Shown: positions 17,417-28,990, numbered from the stretch's first letter. The stretch is DNA of 64,000 nucleotides from Lelliottia amnigena (GCA_900635465.1 LR134135.1:2170001-2234000); one strand, 5' to 3'. The notes: a model not told the origin generated them from the letters alone. Translations and numbers: made by a program.

Positions 17417-18901
17417 CTACTGTTTCACTTTCGCCAGGCTAAACCAAATGCCGATCGCAAGGATTAACAGCATCCCGCCTGCACTTCCCAACGCCACGCT
17501 GTGCGAGGTGATAAAAGCGGCTTTGGCGGCTCCAATGACCGAGTCTGCCAGCGTCGGCGTCAGCTCCTGCGACACTTTCACGGCTTCACCAATGGATGAC
17601 GACGCTGTTTCAACCAGCGTGTCGTTCAACCCTTGCGGCAGAACAATCGACGCCGAGAAGCTGCGAGTTAGCAGCAGACCAAAAATCGCAATCCCTAGCC
17701 CCGCTCCCAGCTCATAGGACATGGTTTCAATCGCACCGGCGGCGGCCGCTTTCTCTTTTGGCGCGGCGGCCATAATGGCGGACGTTGACGCCAATAGCGC
17801 ACTGGCGGCGCTAAAGCCCAGCAGCACCATCAGGCTCCACGCTTGCCACTGCTGGGTGCTGAAATTGAGCATCGATAATCCAAAGAAACTCACCGCACTC
17901 AACCCCATGCCACCCGCCGCCACGATCCTCAGGCCCAGACGCCCTACCAGCACGCCGGCAATAGGCCCACTGAACCCGCTGGCAACCATCACTGGCAGCA
18001 TAAACTTGCCCGCTTCAAACGGCGTGAAGCCGTGAACAAACTGCAACTCCTGCGCCATCAGCAGCTCAAAACCCACCAGCGCGATCATGGCCGTCATCGC
18101 CATCACGACGCCGCTTAAAATGATGCGATTGCAGAACAGGCGCATGTCGATCATCGGCGTGCTGGCGCGCAACTGAATACGCACAAAAATAAACAGCATC
18201 ACGGCGCCGGTCAGTAACGTCATCACAACAAGCCACGGCGAAAGCGCCCCTTTCAACGCCGTTTTGGCGCTGTAAACCAGCAGCAAAATCGCGACGATCA
18301 GCATCAGAGCATGGCTAATATTTAGCGGCTGCTCGGGGCGCCCCTGCTGTTTCGGGACGAGGCGTGCCGCAAGGGCGACAACCACAATCACAATCGGGAC
18401 GTTGATCAAAAAGACCGATCCCCAGTAGAAGTGCTCCAGCAGAATACCGCCAACCAATGGACCAAACGCCGCACCGCCCGACCCCACCGCCGCCCACACG
18501 CCGAGGGCAATATTACGGTGCCGAGGATCGGTAAAGAGCGTGCGGATCCCCGCGAGCGTTGCCGGAATAATCATCGCCGCACCGATCGCCAGCGACGCAC
18601 GCGCAGCGATCAGCCAGCCCGCTGAAGGCGAGAACGCCGCCGCCAGCGACGACAAACCAAATAACACGCTGCCGAGCATGAGTAATTTTTTAAAGCCGAT
18701 GCGATCGCCCAGCGCGCCCATGGGCAGCACCATCCCGGCCATCACCAGCGAATAAATATCAATAATCCACAGCAATTCGTTGCCGCTGGCGCCGAGCGTC
18801 ATGCTCAATGTCGGTGCGGCGACGTGCAGCACCGTTGCGTCAATCGCCACCGGGATATACACCAGCACAATAATGACTAACGCTAACCACTGACGAAACA
18901 T
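17417..18901 (-). CDS. smvA: MFS multidrug (cationic biocide) efflux pump SmvA
   Basis: The 494-residue inner-membrane transporter has 14 hydrophobic segments, the DHA2 plan. It starts MFRQWLALVIIVLVYIPVAI, continues DATVLHVAAPTLSMTLGASG, and carries the MFS loop motif GALGDRIGFKKLL; it matches Salmonella SmvA throughout. SmvA exports methyl viologen, acriflavine, chlorhexidine and other cationic compounds. I chose the ATG at 18901 over one 30 bases upstream because it matches SmvA. A TetR-type gene, smvR, lies divergently, and a perfect inverted repeat sits just before the start codon. No frame breaks. Confidence 0.95.
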   Translation of the reverse strand: MFRQWLALVIIVLVYIPVAIDATVLHVAAPTLSMTLGASGNELLWIIDIYSLVMAGMVLPMGALGDRIGFKKLLMLGSVLFGLSSLAAAFSPSAGWLIAARASLAIGAAMIIPATLAGIRTLFTDPRHRNIALGVWAAVGSGGAAFGPLVGGILLEHFYWGSVFLINVPIVIVVVALAARLVPKQQGRPEQPLNISHALMLIVAILLLVYSAKTALKGALSPWLVVMTLLTGAVMLFIFVRIQLRASTPMIDMRLFCNRIILSGVVMAMTAMIALVGFELLMAQELQFVHGFTPFEAGKFMLPVMVASGFSGPIAGVLVGRLGLRIVAAGGMGLSAVSFFGLSMLNFSTQQWQAWSLMVLLGFSAASALLASTSAIMAAAPKEKAAAAGAIETMSYELGAGLGIAIFGLLLTRSFSASIVLPQGLNDTLVETASSSIGEAVKVSQELTPTLADSVIGAAKAAFITSHSVALGSAGGMLLILAIGIWFSLAKVKQ

Positions 18902-18920
18902 AAAGATCCTTTTTACCTTT

Positions 18921-18938
18921 TCTGGACACATGTCCAGA
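18921..18938. promoter_or_regulatory. Probable SmvR operator
   Basis: TCTGGACA-CA-TGTCCAGA is an inverted repeat with 8-bp arms, 20 bases upstream of smvA in the smvA/smvR gap. A further half-site TGTCCAG follows at 18966-18972, next to the smvR promoter. TetR-type regulators usually bind such repeats and silence both genes. Confidence 0.7.
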
Positions 18939-19015
18939 ATGCGATCCTACGGAAAGTTGAACGTGTGTCCAGCTTTTTGTTACACTCGTTTCGTTACCAT
19001 TGAGAGTGATGAGAA

Positions 19016-19591
19016 ATGACCTATCTAAGCAAGGACGAACGCAGAGAAGCTATCCTTCAGGCCGCCATGCGGGTGGCCCTGAATGAAGGATTTAGCGGGA
19101 TGACCGTCAGGCGCATTGCCGCTGAGGCAAACGTCGCAGCCGGACAGGTTCACCATCACTTCGCCAGCATCGGCGAGTTAAAATCGCAGTCATTTATCCA
19201 CCTGATTCGTGCCCTGCTGGATGCCGAAGTGGTGCCTGAAAGTGCCAGCTGGCGCGACCGACTTCACGGCATGCTCGGTAGCGATGAAGGGGGATTCGAA
19301 CCTTATATTCGACTCTGGCGTGAAGCACAGTTCCTGGCCACTCGCGACCCGGAAATAAAAGGCGCTTATGTGCTCACAATGGAAATGTGGCACCAGGAAA
19401 CGGTCGCTATTATTCGCGCAGGTGCTGCTGACAATGCCTTTATTTTGAAGGACCGCCCGGAAAATATTGCCTGGCGTTTAATCGGCCTGGTTTGTGGTCT
19501 GGATGGTATTTATGTTCTGGGGATGCCCGAAATGGACGATGCCGCATTTAATCAGCATCTGAATAAATTAATAACGCTTGAGTTGGCATAA
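19016..19591 (+). CDS. smvR: TetR-family repressor SmvR
   Basis: The 191-residue protein has an N-terminal TetR helix-turn-helix (RREAILQAAMRVALNEGF, then TVRRIAAEANVAAGQVHHHF, about residues 9-50) and a ligand domain behind it. Position and orientation relative to smvA are those of SmvR, the repressor whose loss raises SmvA efflux and chlorhexidine tolerance in Klebsiella. The ligand is not deducible here. The start at 19016 is supported by GAGAGTG about 8 bases upstream, although spacing is loose. The frame is intact. Confidence 0.9.
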   Translation: MTYLSKDERREAILQAAMRVALNEGFSGMTVRRIAAEANVAAGQVHHHFASIGELKSQSFIHLIRALLDAEVVPESASWRDRLHGMLGSDEGGFEPYIRLWREAQFLATRDPEIKGAYVLTMEMWHQETVAIIRAGAADNAFILKDRPENIAWRLIGLVCGLDGIYVLGMPEMDDAAFNQHLNKLITLELA

Positions 19592-19592
19592 T

Positions 19593-19689
19593 ACTTCTTA
19601 TGGAGTATAAGAAGTTGTTAAATTTTACAATTAGTAACACTTAAAGCGAACTCCTTTCTCCCTTCTAATCACAGGGGTTCGCTTTTTTA
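19593..19689 (+). terminator. Two hairpins downstream of smvR
   Basis: ACTTCTTAT/ATAAGAAGT (19593-19615) is a perfect 9-bp stem followed by a T-rich stretch. AAAGCGAACTCC/GGGGTTCGCTTT (19643-19686) ends in TTTTTT and is a clear rho-independent terminator. Confidence 0.8.
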
Positions 19690-19803
19690 TCTATCCTTCA
19701 GACGTATCCCAAAACATCCAAAAAATTCATAACGTCACACTTTAAAATAACTGTCTGTTTTCACTTTCCTTTTCTCCACGATATGGGTCAGTCCGAGGGC
19801 GAT

Positions 19804-21193
19804 ATGTCACAAAAAAGTGAGAAGAATAATCATTACCTTTTGAATAACTGGAAACCTGAAAACGCGGAATTTTGGGAGAACAAAGGCAAATATATTGCAC
19901 GACGAAATCTGTGGATTTCCGTCGCCTGTCTGTTACTGGCTTTCTGCGTATGGATGTTATTTAGCGCCGTTGCGGTAAATCTTAATAAAGTAGGTTTTAA
20001 TTTCACAACCGATCAGCTTTTTCTGTTAACCGCCCTCCCTTCTCTCTCCGGTGCGATATTACGCGTACCGTATTCTTTTATGGTGCCGATATTTGGTGGC
20101 CGTTACTGGACACTATTTAGCACGGTTATTTTGATTATTCCCTGCGTCTGGCTGGGCATCGCCGTTCAGAATAGCGCTACGCCGTATTGGGTGTTTATCA
20201 CCATTGCGCTGCTGTGTGGATTCGCCGGTGCTAATTTTGCGTCCAGCATGGGCAATATCAGTTTCTTCTTCCCCAAATCAAAACAAGGTAGTGCTCTGGG
20301 GATCAACGGCGGGCTGGGTAATCTGGGCGTCAGCGTGATGCAAATGGTCGCGCCAGTGGTGATTTTCTTACCGATGTTTTCCTTCCTGGGCGTTCAAGGC
20401 GTGCTCCAGGATGACGGCTCCACGCTCGCGCTGGCGAACGCTGCGTGGATATGGGCACCGCTGCTGTTTATCGCAACGCTCGCGGCATTTTTTGGTATGA
20501 ATGATATCGCCAGTTCAAAAGCGTCCATTGCCAGCCAGTTGCCGGTACTTAAACAGCCGCATTTATGGTTGCTCAGTCTGCTTTATCTGGCCACATTCGG
20601 CTCGTTTATCGGCTTTTCAGCCGGGTTTGCAATGCTGTCAAAAAACGCAGTTCCCGGACGTGAATATTCTGCATCTCGCGTTCTTCGGTCCGCTAATTGG
20701 CGCGCTGGCGCGTTCGGCGGGCGGCGTGGTGTCGGACAAACTTGGCGGCGTGCGCGTGACGCTGGTTAATTTTGTCTTTATGGCCCTATTCAGCGCCCTG
20801 CTGTTTCTGACGCTTCCAGGAACGGGTTCCGGAAACTTTACCGCCTTTTATCTGATCTTTATGGGCCTGTTCCTGACCGCGGGTTTAGGCAGCGGTTCCA
20901 CCTTCCAGATGATCGCCGTTATCTTCCGCCAAATCACCATCTACAAGGTGAAACTGCGCGGCGGGACGGAAGAGCAAGCCCAGCAGGAAGCGGTTACCGA
21001 TACTGCGGCGGCGCTCGGGTTTATCTCGGCCATCGGCGCGGTCGGGGGCTTCTTCATTCCTAAAGCGTTCGGCACGTCCCTCGCCATGACCGGCTCGCCG
21101 GTGGGTGCGATGAAAGTCTTCCTTGTGTTCTATATCGTCTGCGTGCTGGTGACCTGGCTGGTCTATGGCCGTCGGCAAAAGCACGTCAAATAA
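19804..21193 (+). CDS. narU: Nitrate/nitrite transporter NarU, one frameshift
   Basis: The approximately 462-residue MFS protein takes up nitrate and exports nitrite across the inner membrane. It has 12 hydrophobic segments and the two nitrate-signature stretches around GFAGANFASSMGNISFFFPK and GLGSGSTFQMIAVIFRQIT. It tracks E. coli NarU, including RNLWISV, FGGRYWT and the C-terminal VTWLVYGRR. The frame breaks near 20645, where one extra A (TCAAAAAACG for TCAAAAACG) must be dropped to read SKTQFPDVNILHLAFFGPLI. I chose the ATG at 19804 with GAGGG eight bases ahead; 19783 is an alternative. It precedes narZ, as in E. coli, but an ERIC element separates them. Confidence 0.94.
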
Positions 21194-21316
21194 TACCCGT
21201 CCTATTTCAAGCTGCATGTGCGTTGGCTGCGTTCGTTCACCCGAATCACTTATCTGAGTCAGTGATTTGGAATTCACTCTCATGCCACATTGCTGCAACT
21301 CGAAATATGTAGGGCA
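21194..21316. repeat. ERIC element between narU and narZ
   Basis: The roughly 123-base segment begins ATACCCG and ends AGGGCAT. Its ends are inverted repeats (TATTTCAAGCTGCA and TGCAACTCGAAATA, two mismatches). The centre, CGTTCACCCGAATCACTTA and TTTGGAATTCACTC, aligns with the two standard ERIC primer regions (CGCTCACCCCAGTCACTT and GGGGATTCACTC). It begins only about one base after the narU stop. Confidence 0.88.
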
Positions 21317-21358
21317 TTGACCTTTCAGCATTTTTTGTGAGCAGTCAGGAGGAACGTC

Positions 21359-24300
21359 ATGAGTAAACTGTTGGATCGCTTTCGCTACTTCAAACAAAAA
21401 GGCGAGACTTTCGCCGACGGGCACGGGCAGGTGTATCACACCAACCGCGACTGGGAAGACAGTTATCGCCAGCGCTGGCAGTTCGACAAAATCGTGCGTT
21501 CGACCCACGGCGTCAACTGCACCGGCTCCTGCAGCTGGAAAATCTACGTTAAAAACGGGCTGGTGACGTGGGAAGTACAGCAAACCGATTACCCCCGTAC
21601 CCGCCCTGACCTGCCAAACCACGAACCGCGCGGATGCCCGCGGGGCGCGAGCTACTCCTGGTATCTCTACAGCGCCAACCGTCTGAAATATCCCCTGGTC
21701 CGCCGCAAGCTGATCGAATTGTGGCGTGAGGCGCTGAGCCAACACAGCGATCCGGTACTGGCGTGGAATGCCATCATGAGCGACCCGCAAAAAAACCAAA
21801 AGCTACAAACAGGCGCGCGGGCACGGCGGCTTTATCCGCTCAAACTGGAAAGAACTGAACCAGCTGATCGCGGCCGCAAACGTCTGGACCATCAAACACT
21901 ACGGTCCAGATCGCGTGGCCGGTTTCTCACCGATTCCGGCGATGTCGATGGTTTCTTACGCGGCAGGCACGCGTTATCTCTCCCTGCTGGGCGGAACCTG
22001 CCTGAGCTTTTACGACTGGTATTGCGATCTCCCACCTGCTTCACCAATGACCTGGGGTGAGCAGACCGACGTACCGGAATCCGCCGACTGGTATAACTCC
22101 AGCTACATCATTGCCTGGGGTTCTAACGTCCCGCAGACGCGCACGCCGGATGCTCACTTCTTTACCGAAGTGCGTTACAAAGGCACCAAAAACTATCGCG
22201 ATAACACCCGATTTTTCGGAAGTCGCGAAGCTTAGCGACCAGTGGCTGGCACCAAAACAAGGCACCGACAGCGCGCTGGCCATGGCGATGGGCCATGTAA
22301 TTCTCAAAGAGTTCCACCTCGATAATCCGAGTGAATATTTCCTCAATTACTGCCGCCGTTACACCGATATGCCGATGCTGGTGATGCTTGACCAACGCGA
22401 AGACGGTAGTCTGGTACCCGGACGAATGCTGCGCGCATCGGATCTGGCCGACGGGCTGGGCGAGCAAAATAACCCTGAATGGAAAACCGTGGCCTTTGAT
22501 ATCGCCGGTGGATTGGTTGCGCCGAACGGTTCGATTGGGTTCCGCTGGGGCGAGAAAGGGAAATGGAATCTTGAGCCGGTGGCGGCGGGACAGGAAATCG
22601 AGCTGACGCTGTCTCTGCTGATCACCCACGACACCGTGGCAAACGTGGCGTTCCCCTATTTCGGCGGCAACGAAAATCCGCATTTCCGCAGCGTGAAGCA
22701 AGATCCCGTGCTGATCCGCAAAGTACCGTCCAAAACCCTTACGCTTGCGGACGGTCGCCAGCAACAGGTCGCCAGCGTTTACGATCTGGTGCTGGCGAAT
22801 TACGGTCTCGACCGCGGTCTTGATGATGAAAATGCGGTTAACGATTACAGCGATGTCAAAGCCTATTCTCCCGCATGGGGCGAGCAAATTACGGGCGTTC
22901 CGCGTCGGCATATCGAACAAATTGCCCGCGAGTTTGCCGACACCGCGAATAAGACCCACGGACGCTCGATGATCATACTGGGTGCCGGTGTGAACCACTG
23001 GTATCACATGGACATGAACTACCGCGGGATGATCAACATGCTGGTCTTCTGCGGCTGCGTCGGTAAAAGCGGTGGCGGTTGGTCACATTATGTCGGCCAG
23101 GAAAAGCTGCGCCCGCAAACCGGCTGGCTGCCGCTGGCGTTTGCCCTGGACTGGCACCGCCCGCCGCGCCAGATGAACAGCACATCGTATTTTTACAATC
23201 ACGCCAGCCAGTGGCGCTACGAAAAGCTCACCGCCCAGGAGCTCCTCTCTCCACTTGCCGACGCGTCGAAATTTACCGGGCATCTGATCGATTTCAACGT
23301 GCGGGCCGAACGTATGGGCTGGCTGCCCTCGGCTCCGCAGCTTGGTGTTAATCCGCTGCATATCAAGGCGCGGGCCGACGCGGCGGGCATGTCGCCGCAG
23401 GATTACACCGTGCAGGCGCTCAAAACGGGTGATATCCGCTTCGCCTGCGAGCAGCCGGATAACGGTAAAAACCATCCGCGCAATCTGTTCGTCTGGCGCT
23501 CGAATTTGCTGGGTTCATCCGGCAAAGGCCACGAGTACATGCTCAAGTATCTTCTTGGCACCGAGAGCGGTATTCAGGGCGACGATTTAGGCTCGACGGA
23601 CGATGTCAAACCCGAAGAAGTGGAATGGCAAACCGCCGCCATCGAAGGCAAGTTAGACCTGCTGGTAACGCTCGATTTCCGCATGTCCAGCACCTGTTTG
23701 TTCTCCGATATCGTCTTACCGACCGCCACCTGGTATGAAAAAGACGACATGAATACCTCGGATATGCACCCGTTTATTCATCCGCTGTCGGCTGCCGTCG
23801 ATCCTGCGTGGGAATCGCGCAGCGACTGGGAAATTTATAAAGGGTTGGCGAAAGTGTTCTCAGACGTGTGTGTCGGACACCTGGGGACCGAAACTGACGT
23901 GGTCCTGCAACCCCTGCAACACGACTCGCCAGCAGAGCTATCCCAGCCGTTTGATATCCAGGACTGGCGCAAGGACGAATGCGATCTGATTCCCGGTAAA
24001 ACTGCGCCAAATATTGCCGTTATTGAGCGTCATTATCCGGAAACTTACGAACGATTTACCGCGCTTGGCCCGTTAATGGACAAACTCGGCAATGGCGGGA
24101 AAGGCATCTCGTGGAACACACAAACTGAGATCGATTTCCTCGGCAAGCTGAACTACGTCAAGCTGGATGGGCCGGCAAAAAGGCCGTCCGCTGATCGATA
24201 CCGCGATAGATGCTTCTGAAGTCATCCTCGCGCTCGCCCCGGAAAACCAACGGCCATGTGGCCGTAAAAGCCTGGGAAGCGCTCAGTGAATTCACGGGGC

Positions 24301-25105
24301 GCGAACATGCGCATCTGGCGCTAAACAAAGAAGACGAGAAAATTCGCTTCCGCGATATCCAGGCGCAGCCGCGCAAAATCATCTCCAGCCCAACGTGGTC
24401 AGGCATCGAGAGTGAACACGTTTCCTATAACGCCGGATACACGAACGTTCACGAACTCATTCCGTGGCGCACCCTCTCCGGACGTCAACAGCTGTATCAG
24501 GATCATCAGTGGATGCGCGCCTTCGGGGAAAGCCTGGTGGCCTATCGTCCGCCGATTGATACCCGCAGCGTGACGCACATGCGCGAGATCCCGCCGAACG
24601 GTTTCCCGGAAAAAGCGCTGAACTTCCTGACGCCGCACCAGAAATGGGGCATTCACTCCACCTACAGCGAAAACCTGCTGATGCAAACGCTGTCGCGCGG
24701 CGGGCCGATTGTGTGGATCAGCGAAACCGACGCCCGCGAGTTAGGCATTGAGGACAATGACTGGATCGAAGCCTTCAACGCCAACGGCGCTCTCACTGCT
24801 CGCGCCGTCGTCAGCCAGCGCGTACCGCCCGGTATGACCATGATGTACCACGCTCAGGAACGCATTCTGAACATTCCGGGATCGGAAGTGACCGGACGAC
24901 GCGGCGGCATACATAACTCCGTCACCCGCGTGTGCCCGAAACCGACGCACATGATCGGCGGTTACGCCCAGTTGGCCTACAGCTTCAACTATTACGGCAC
25001 CGTCGGATCTAACCGCGACGAGTTCATCATGATCCGCAAAATGAAAAATATTAACTGGCCTGGACGGCGAAGGTCGGGATCAGGTACAGGAGGCGAAAAA
25101 AATGA
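21359..25105 (+). CDS. narZ: Nitrate reductase Z alpha subunit NarZ, six frameshifts
   Basis: This large cytoplasmic-side molybdenum subunit (E. coli 1246 residues) reduces nitrate to nitrite with electrons from NarY. The N-terminal iron-sulphur motif HGVNCTGSC (about residue 50) with the distal Cys in [16 protein letters not shown]-like [14 protein letters not shown], and [12 protein letters not shown] match NarZ. One extra base breaks the frame near 21796 (A), 22192 (A), 24180 (A), 24244 (A), 25061 (C) and 25101 (A in an A-run). Correcting the last gives the C-terminus QVQEAKK and an ATGA overlap with narY. A perfect AGGAGGA site precedes the start. The operon narZYWV is the low-level, stationary-phase nitrate reductase in E. 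coli. Confidence 0.94.
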
Positions 25106-26648
25106 AAATACGCTCACAGGTCGGCATGGTACTGAATCTCGATTAAATGCATTGGCTGCCACACCTGCTCGGTGACGTGTAAAAACGTCTGGACCGGACG
25201 CGAAGGTATGGAATACGCGTGGTTTAACAACGTCGAAACCAAGCCGGGCGTTGGCTATCCGAAAAAACTGGGAAGACCAGGAAGAGTGGCAAGGCGGCTG
25301 GGTTCGGGGGATCACCGGCAAGCTGACGCCAAAGCTCGGCGGACGCGTCGGTGTGCTGTCAAAAATCTTTGCTAACCCGTCGTTACCCGGCATCGACGAT
25401 TACTACGAACCCTTTACCTTCGACTATCAGGATCTGCACCGCGCCCCGGAGGGCGATCATCTGCCCACTGCCCGCCCGCGATCGCTGATCAGCGGCAAAC
25501 GCATGGACAAAATCGTCGGCGGACCTAACTGGGAAGAGCTGCTTGGCGGCGAGTTCGAGAAACGCGCTCGCGACCGTAACTTCGACAAGATGCAAAAGGA
25601 GATGTACGGCCAGTTCGAAAACACCTTCATGATGTATCTCCCGCGCTTATGTGAACACTGCCTGAACCCAAGCTGTGTCGCCACCTGCCCGAGCGGCGCG
25701 ATCTACAAGCGCGAAGAGGACGGCATTGTGCTGATCGACCAGGACAAATGCCGTGGCTGGCGCATGTGTATCAGCGGTTGTCCGTACAAAAAAATCTACT
25801 TCAACTGGAAAAGCGGCAAGTCAGAGAAATGCATCTTTTGCTACCCGCGTATCGAATCCGGTCAGCCAACCGTGTGTTCCGAAACCTGCGTCGGTCGCAT
25901 CCGCTATCTCGGCGTACTGCTGTACGATGCGGACCGCATCGAAGAGGCGGCCAGCACCGAGCATGAAACCGATCTGTACGAACGTCAGTGCGATGTGTTC
26001 CTGAACCCACATGACCCGGCAGTGATTGAAGAAGCGTTTAAACAGGGTATTCCACAAAACGTGATTGACGCCGCGCAGCGCTCGCCGGTTTACAAAATGG
26101 CGATGGACTGGAAGCTGGCTCTGCCGCTCCACCCGGAATACCGTACCCTGCCGATGGTCTGGTATGTTCCGCCGCTGTCGCCGATTCAGTCCTATGCCGA
26201 TGCCGGGGGCTTGCCGCAAACCGACAGCATTTTGCCTGCGGTCGAGAGCCTGCGTATTCCGGTGCAGTATCTGGCGAATATGCTCAGCGCGGGTGACACC
26301 GGCCCGGTGCTGCGCGCCCTGAAACGCATGATGGCGATGCGCCATTACAAACGCTCGCAAACCGTCGAAGGCGTGACCGACACCCGCGCGATCGAAGAAG
26401 TCGGTTTGAGCGTGGAACAGGTCGAAGAGATGTACCGCTATCTGGCCATCGCTAACTACGAAGACCGCTTCGTGATCCCAACCAGTCACCGCGAAATGGC
26501 GCGCGACGCCTTCCCGGAGAAAAATGGCTGCGGCTTTACCTTCGGCGACGGCTGTCACGGCTCCGACACCAAATTCAACCTCTTCAACAGCAGCCGCATC
26601 GACGCCATCAACATCGACGAGGTGCGCAAACATGGGGAGGGTGAATAA
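25102..26648 (+). CDS. narY: Nitrate reductase Z beta subunit (Fe-S) NarY, two frameshifts
   Basis: The approximately 514-residue protein wires electrons from NarV heme to NarZ. It starts [14 protein letters not shown] and continues KCIGCHTCSVTCKNVW once an extra T near 25143 is removed. An extra A near 25264 (CCGAAAAAACTGG) is the second break; correction reads GYPKNWEDQEEWQGGW. The later motifs CEHCLNPSCVATC, CRGWRMCISGC (the Trp marks the [3Fe-4S] site) and CIFCYPRIESGQ with CSETC are all present, giving three [4Fe-4S] clusters and one [3Fe-4S]. It overlaps narZ by four bases, and its stop codon shares a base with the narW start. Confidence 0.95.
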
Positions 26649-27343
26649 TGCAGATCCTCAAAATCATTGCTTTGCTGATTGAATATCCCGATGAGACGTT
26701 GTGGGAAAATAAGGCCGAAGCGCTGTCGCTGATCGCGCAGGATGCACCGATGCTGCTGCCCTTTGCGCAGCAGCATCTTGAGGCATCGCTTCTCGATAAA
26801 CAGGCGCACTGGTGCGAAGTGTTTGAGCGCGGTCGCTCGACGTCGCTGCTGTTGTTTGAGCATGTTCATGCAGAGTCCCGCGATCGCGGTCAGGCGATGG
26901 TCGATCTCATGAGTCAATATGAGAAAGCCGGGTTACAGCTGGATTGCCGCGAACTGCCGGACTATTTGCCGCTGTATCTGGAATATTTAAGCATCGTTCC
27001 AGACGCTGAAGCGCGGGAAGGTTTGCAAAACGTTGCGCCCATTCTGGCGCTTATCGGCGGACGACTGAAACAGCGTGACGTCGCGCATTATCAGCTTTTT
27101 GATGCCCTGCTGACCTTTGCCCAAAGCCCTCTCAGAAGTGACAGTGTCACTAATCAGGTATCGACGGAACAACGCGATGACACCCGGCAGGCGCTCGACG
27201 CGGTCTGGGAAGAGGAGCAGGTGAAATTTATTGAGGACAACGCCACCGCCTGTGACAGTTCGCCGATGCAGCAATATCAACGCCGCTTTAGCCAGGACGT
27301 CGCGCCGCAATACGTAGACGTCAGCGCCGGAGGCCCAAAATGA
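26648..27343 (+). CDS. narW: Nitrate reductase Z assembly chaperone NarW
   Basis: The 231-residue protein matches E. coli NarW/Nar[29 protein letters not shown]-like [20 protein letters not shown], and [16 protein letters not shown]. It is a cytoplasmic chaperone of the NarJ/DmsD group that helps insert molybdenum cofactor and Fe-S clusters into NarZ and is not part of the finished enzyme. The start overlaps the narY stop (TAATG), and the end overlaps narV by four bases. The C-terminal third is the least conserved part, as usual. No frame breaks. Confidence 0.95.
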   Translation: MQILKIIALLIEYPDETLWENKAEALSLIAQDAPMLLPFAQQHLEASLLDKQAHWCEVFERGRSTSLLLFEHVHAESRDRGQAMVDLMSQYEKAGLQLDCRELPDYLPLYLEYLSIVPDAEAREGLQNVAPILALIGGRLKQRDVAHYQLFDALLTFAQSPLRSDSVTNQVSTEQRDDTRQALDAVWEEEQVKFIEDNATACDSSPMQQYQRRFSQDVAPQYVDVSAGGPK

Positions 27344-28020
27344 TGCAATTTCTGAACGTCTTTTTCTACGACATCTATCCGTACGTTTGCGGAACGGTAT
27401 TCCTGATCGGAAGCTGGCTGCGCTATGACTACGGGCAATACACCTGGCGCGCATCGTCCAGCCAGATGCTCGATAAACGCGGAATGGTGCTGTGGTCAAA
27501 TCTGTTCCACATCGGCATTCTGGGGATTTTCTTCGGCCATTTATTCGGAATGCTGACCCCACACTGGGTCTATTCGTGGTTTCTGCCGATGTCGCAAAAG
27601 CAGCTGATGGCGATGATTCTGGGCGGCGTGTGCGGCGTGTTAACGCTGGTCGGCGGTGCGGGATTATTGATACGTCGATTAACCAATCCACGTATTCGCG
27701 CAACCTCAACGACTGCCGACATTTTGATTCTGTGCATCCTGCTGATTCAGTGCGTTCTGGGGCTGGCGACGATTCCGTTTTCGGCGCAACACCCGGACGG
27801 CAGCGAAATGTTAAAACTGGTCGACTGGGCCCAGAGCGTGGTCACCTTCCACGGCGGCGCATCCGCGCATCTTGATGGCGTGGCCCCTATTTTCCGCGTG
27901 CATCTTGTGCTGGGTATGACTATCTTCCTGATTTTCCCCTTCACCCGACTGGTCCACGTCTGGAGCGCGCCGGTGGAATACTTGACCCGGCGATATCAGG
28001 TAGTGCGGTCACGGCGTTGA
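27340..28020 (+). CDS. narV: Nitrate reductase Z gamma subunit (cytochrome b) NarV
   Basis: This 226-residue integral membrane subunit oxidises quinol and binds two hemes b. Five hydrophobic segments are visible, with heme-ligand histidines in [17 protein letters not shown] (helix II) and FRVHLVLGM with RLVHVWS (helix V). It matches E. coli NarV ([20 protein letters not shown] in E. coli, here [20 protein letters not shown]). It is the last gene of narZYWV, overlapping narW by ATGA. The frame is intact. Confidence 0.95.
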   Translation: MMQFLNVFFYDIYPYVCGTVFLIGSWLRYDYGQYTWRASSSQMLDKRGMVLWSNLFHIGILGIFFGHLFGMLTPHWVYSWFLPMSQKQLMAMILGGVCGVLTLVGGAGLLIRRLTNPRIRATSTTADILILCILLIQCVLGLATIPFSAQHPDGSEMLKLVDWAQSVVTFHGGASAHLDGVAPIFRVHLVLGMTIFLIFPFTRLVHVWSAPVEYLTRRYQVVRSRR

Positions 28021-28084
28021 TACGAGGATTCTGTTTCGCGGGATTTATCTTTGGCGTCACCCAGGTTTAAAATTTTGCTTCATT

Positions 28085-28105
28085 CCCTCTCCCTGTGGGA
28101 GAGGG
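28085..28105. terminator. Perfect hairpin between narV and nhoA
   Basis: CCCTCTCCC and GGGAGAGGG form a 9-bp stem with a TGT loop in the 118-base gap between convergent genes. A weaker relative of the same unit lies after maeA (4326-4344). No long T-run, so it may be a repeat or RNA-stabilising unit as much as a terminator. Confidence 0.6.
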
Positions 28106-28138
28106 ATAGCCTGAGAACAACAGAGCAGGTAGAAAATA

Positions 28139-28990
28139 TTATTTCCCCGCCTGCGGATGGGTATCAAACCCGGCCATTACCGCTGTTAATTCCGCCAGAG
28201 AAAAACCGTGTTTCGCATCATCCACCCCCAGCCCAAACCGCTCCTGCATCAGTTCATACAACTCGCTGGCATCGGCCAGATTGTGCTGCTCGACGACATG
28301 CGTGCCCTGCCAGTGGGTAAAATGGAAATTAGTGAGCGTTAATTTGCCGCCATCCGACAGGTGTCGGCACATCAGCAGATGATGACGGAAATGCGATTGC
28401 GGCCAGTGGGCAGACCAGAAATTCCCCATCACGTAATCGTTGAAATATTGCGTCACCAGATCGAAGTGATACATCGACTGCCAGTGATCGTGGTGACGGA
28501 ACTGCAGCACCCAGTCATTGCCCTCGTTGATCAGACGATAGAGCCCGTGTGGCGTGGCCTGTTCCTCTCCTGCAATTAGCCGAATCGGCGCCGTCAGCGT
28601 TTGACCACCAAAACCGACATCGGCAATCCAGCGCTCACCGTTCAACTCGACGAGCAACAGGCGATGCGTACGCGGCGGCATCTGCGGCGGATTAGACAGC
28701 ACCACGCGGCCCCAAAACGCTGGCGGACGTGAAAACCGATTTCCCGCAGGACGCGCTCGAAAAGTCCATTTTGCTCAAAGCAGTAGCCGCCGCGTCTGGC
28801 GGCGATCAGCTTATCCGCGACGTTTTGATCGTCCAGATGGATTTCTCGCGGCAACACCACATCGATATTCTCAAACGGAATAGCGGCTGTTGTGCTGCAA
28901 ATGCAGCGCACGCAAGGTGTCGATATCCGCTTGCACTGGCTGATGCCAGTCGATACGGGCGAAATAAGCACTCAGAAATGGGGACATCAT
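28139..28990 (-). CDS. nhoA: Arylamine N-acetyltransferase NhoA, frameshifts
   Basis: The product moves acetyl from acetyl-CoA to arylamines and N-hydroxyarylamines. The catalytic Cys is in RRGGYCFEQN, with the His of the triad in LPPRTHRLLLVE-like (PPRTHRLLLVELN) and the Asp in IADVGFGGQTLTAPIR. The C-terminal HWPQSHFRHHLLMCRHL matches E. coli NhoA. Two breaks are seen: an extra C near 28894 (AGCCGCTATT for AGCGCTATT) and a two-base excess, or one missing base, near 28712-28718 (CGTTTTGGGGCCGC). Corrected length is close to 281 residues. It is convergent with narV and near it as in E. coli. The start is the ATG at 28990 or 28987. Confidence 0.92.
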
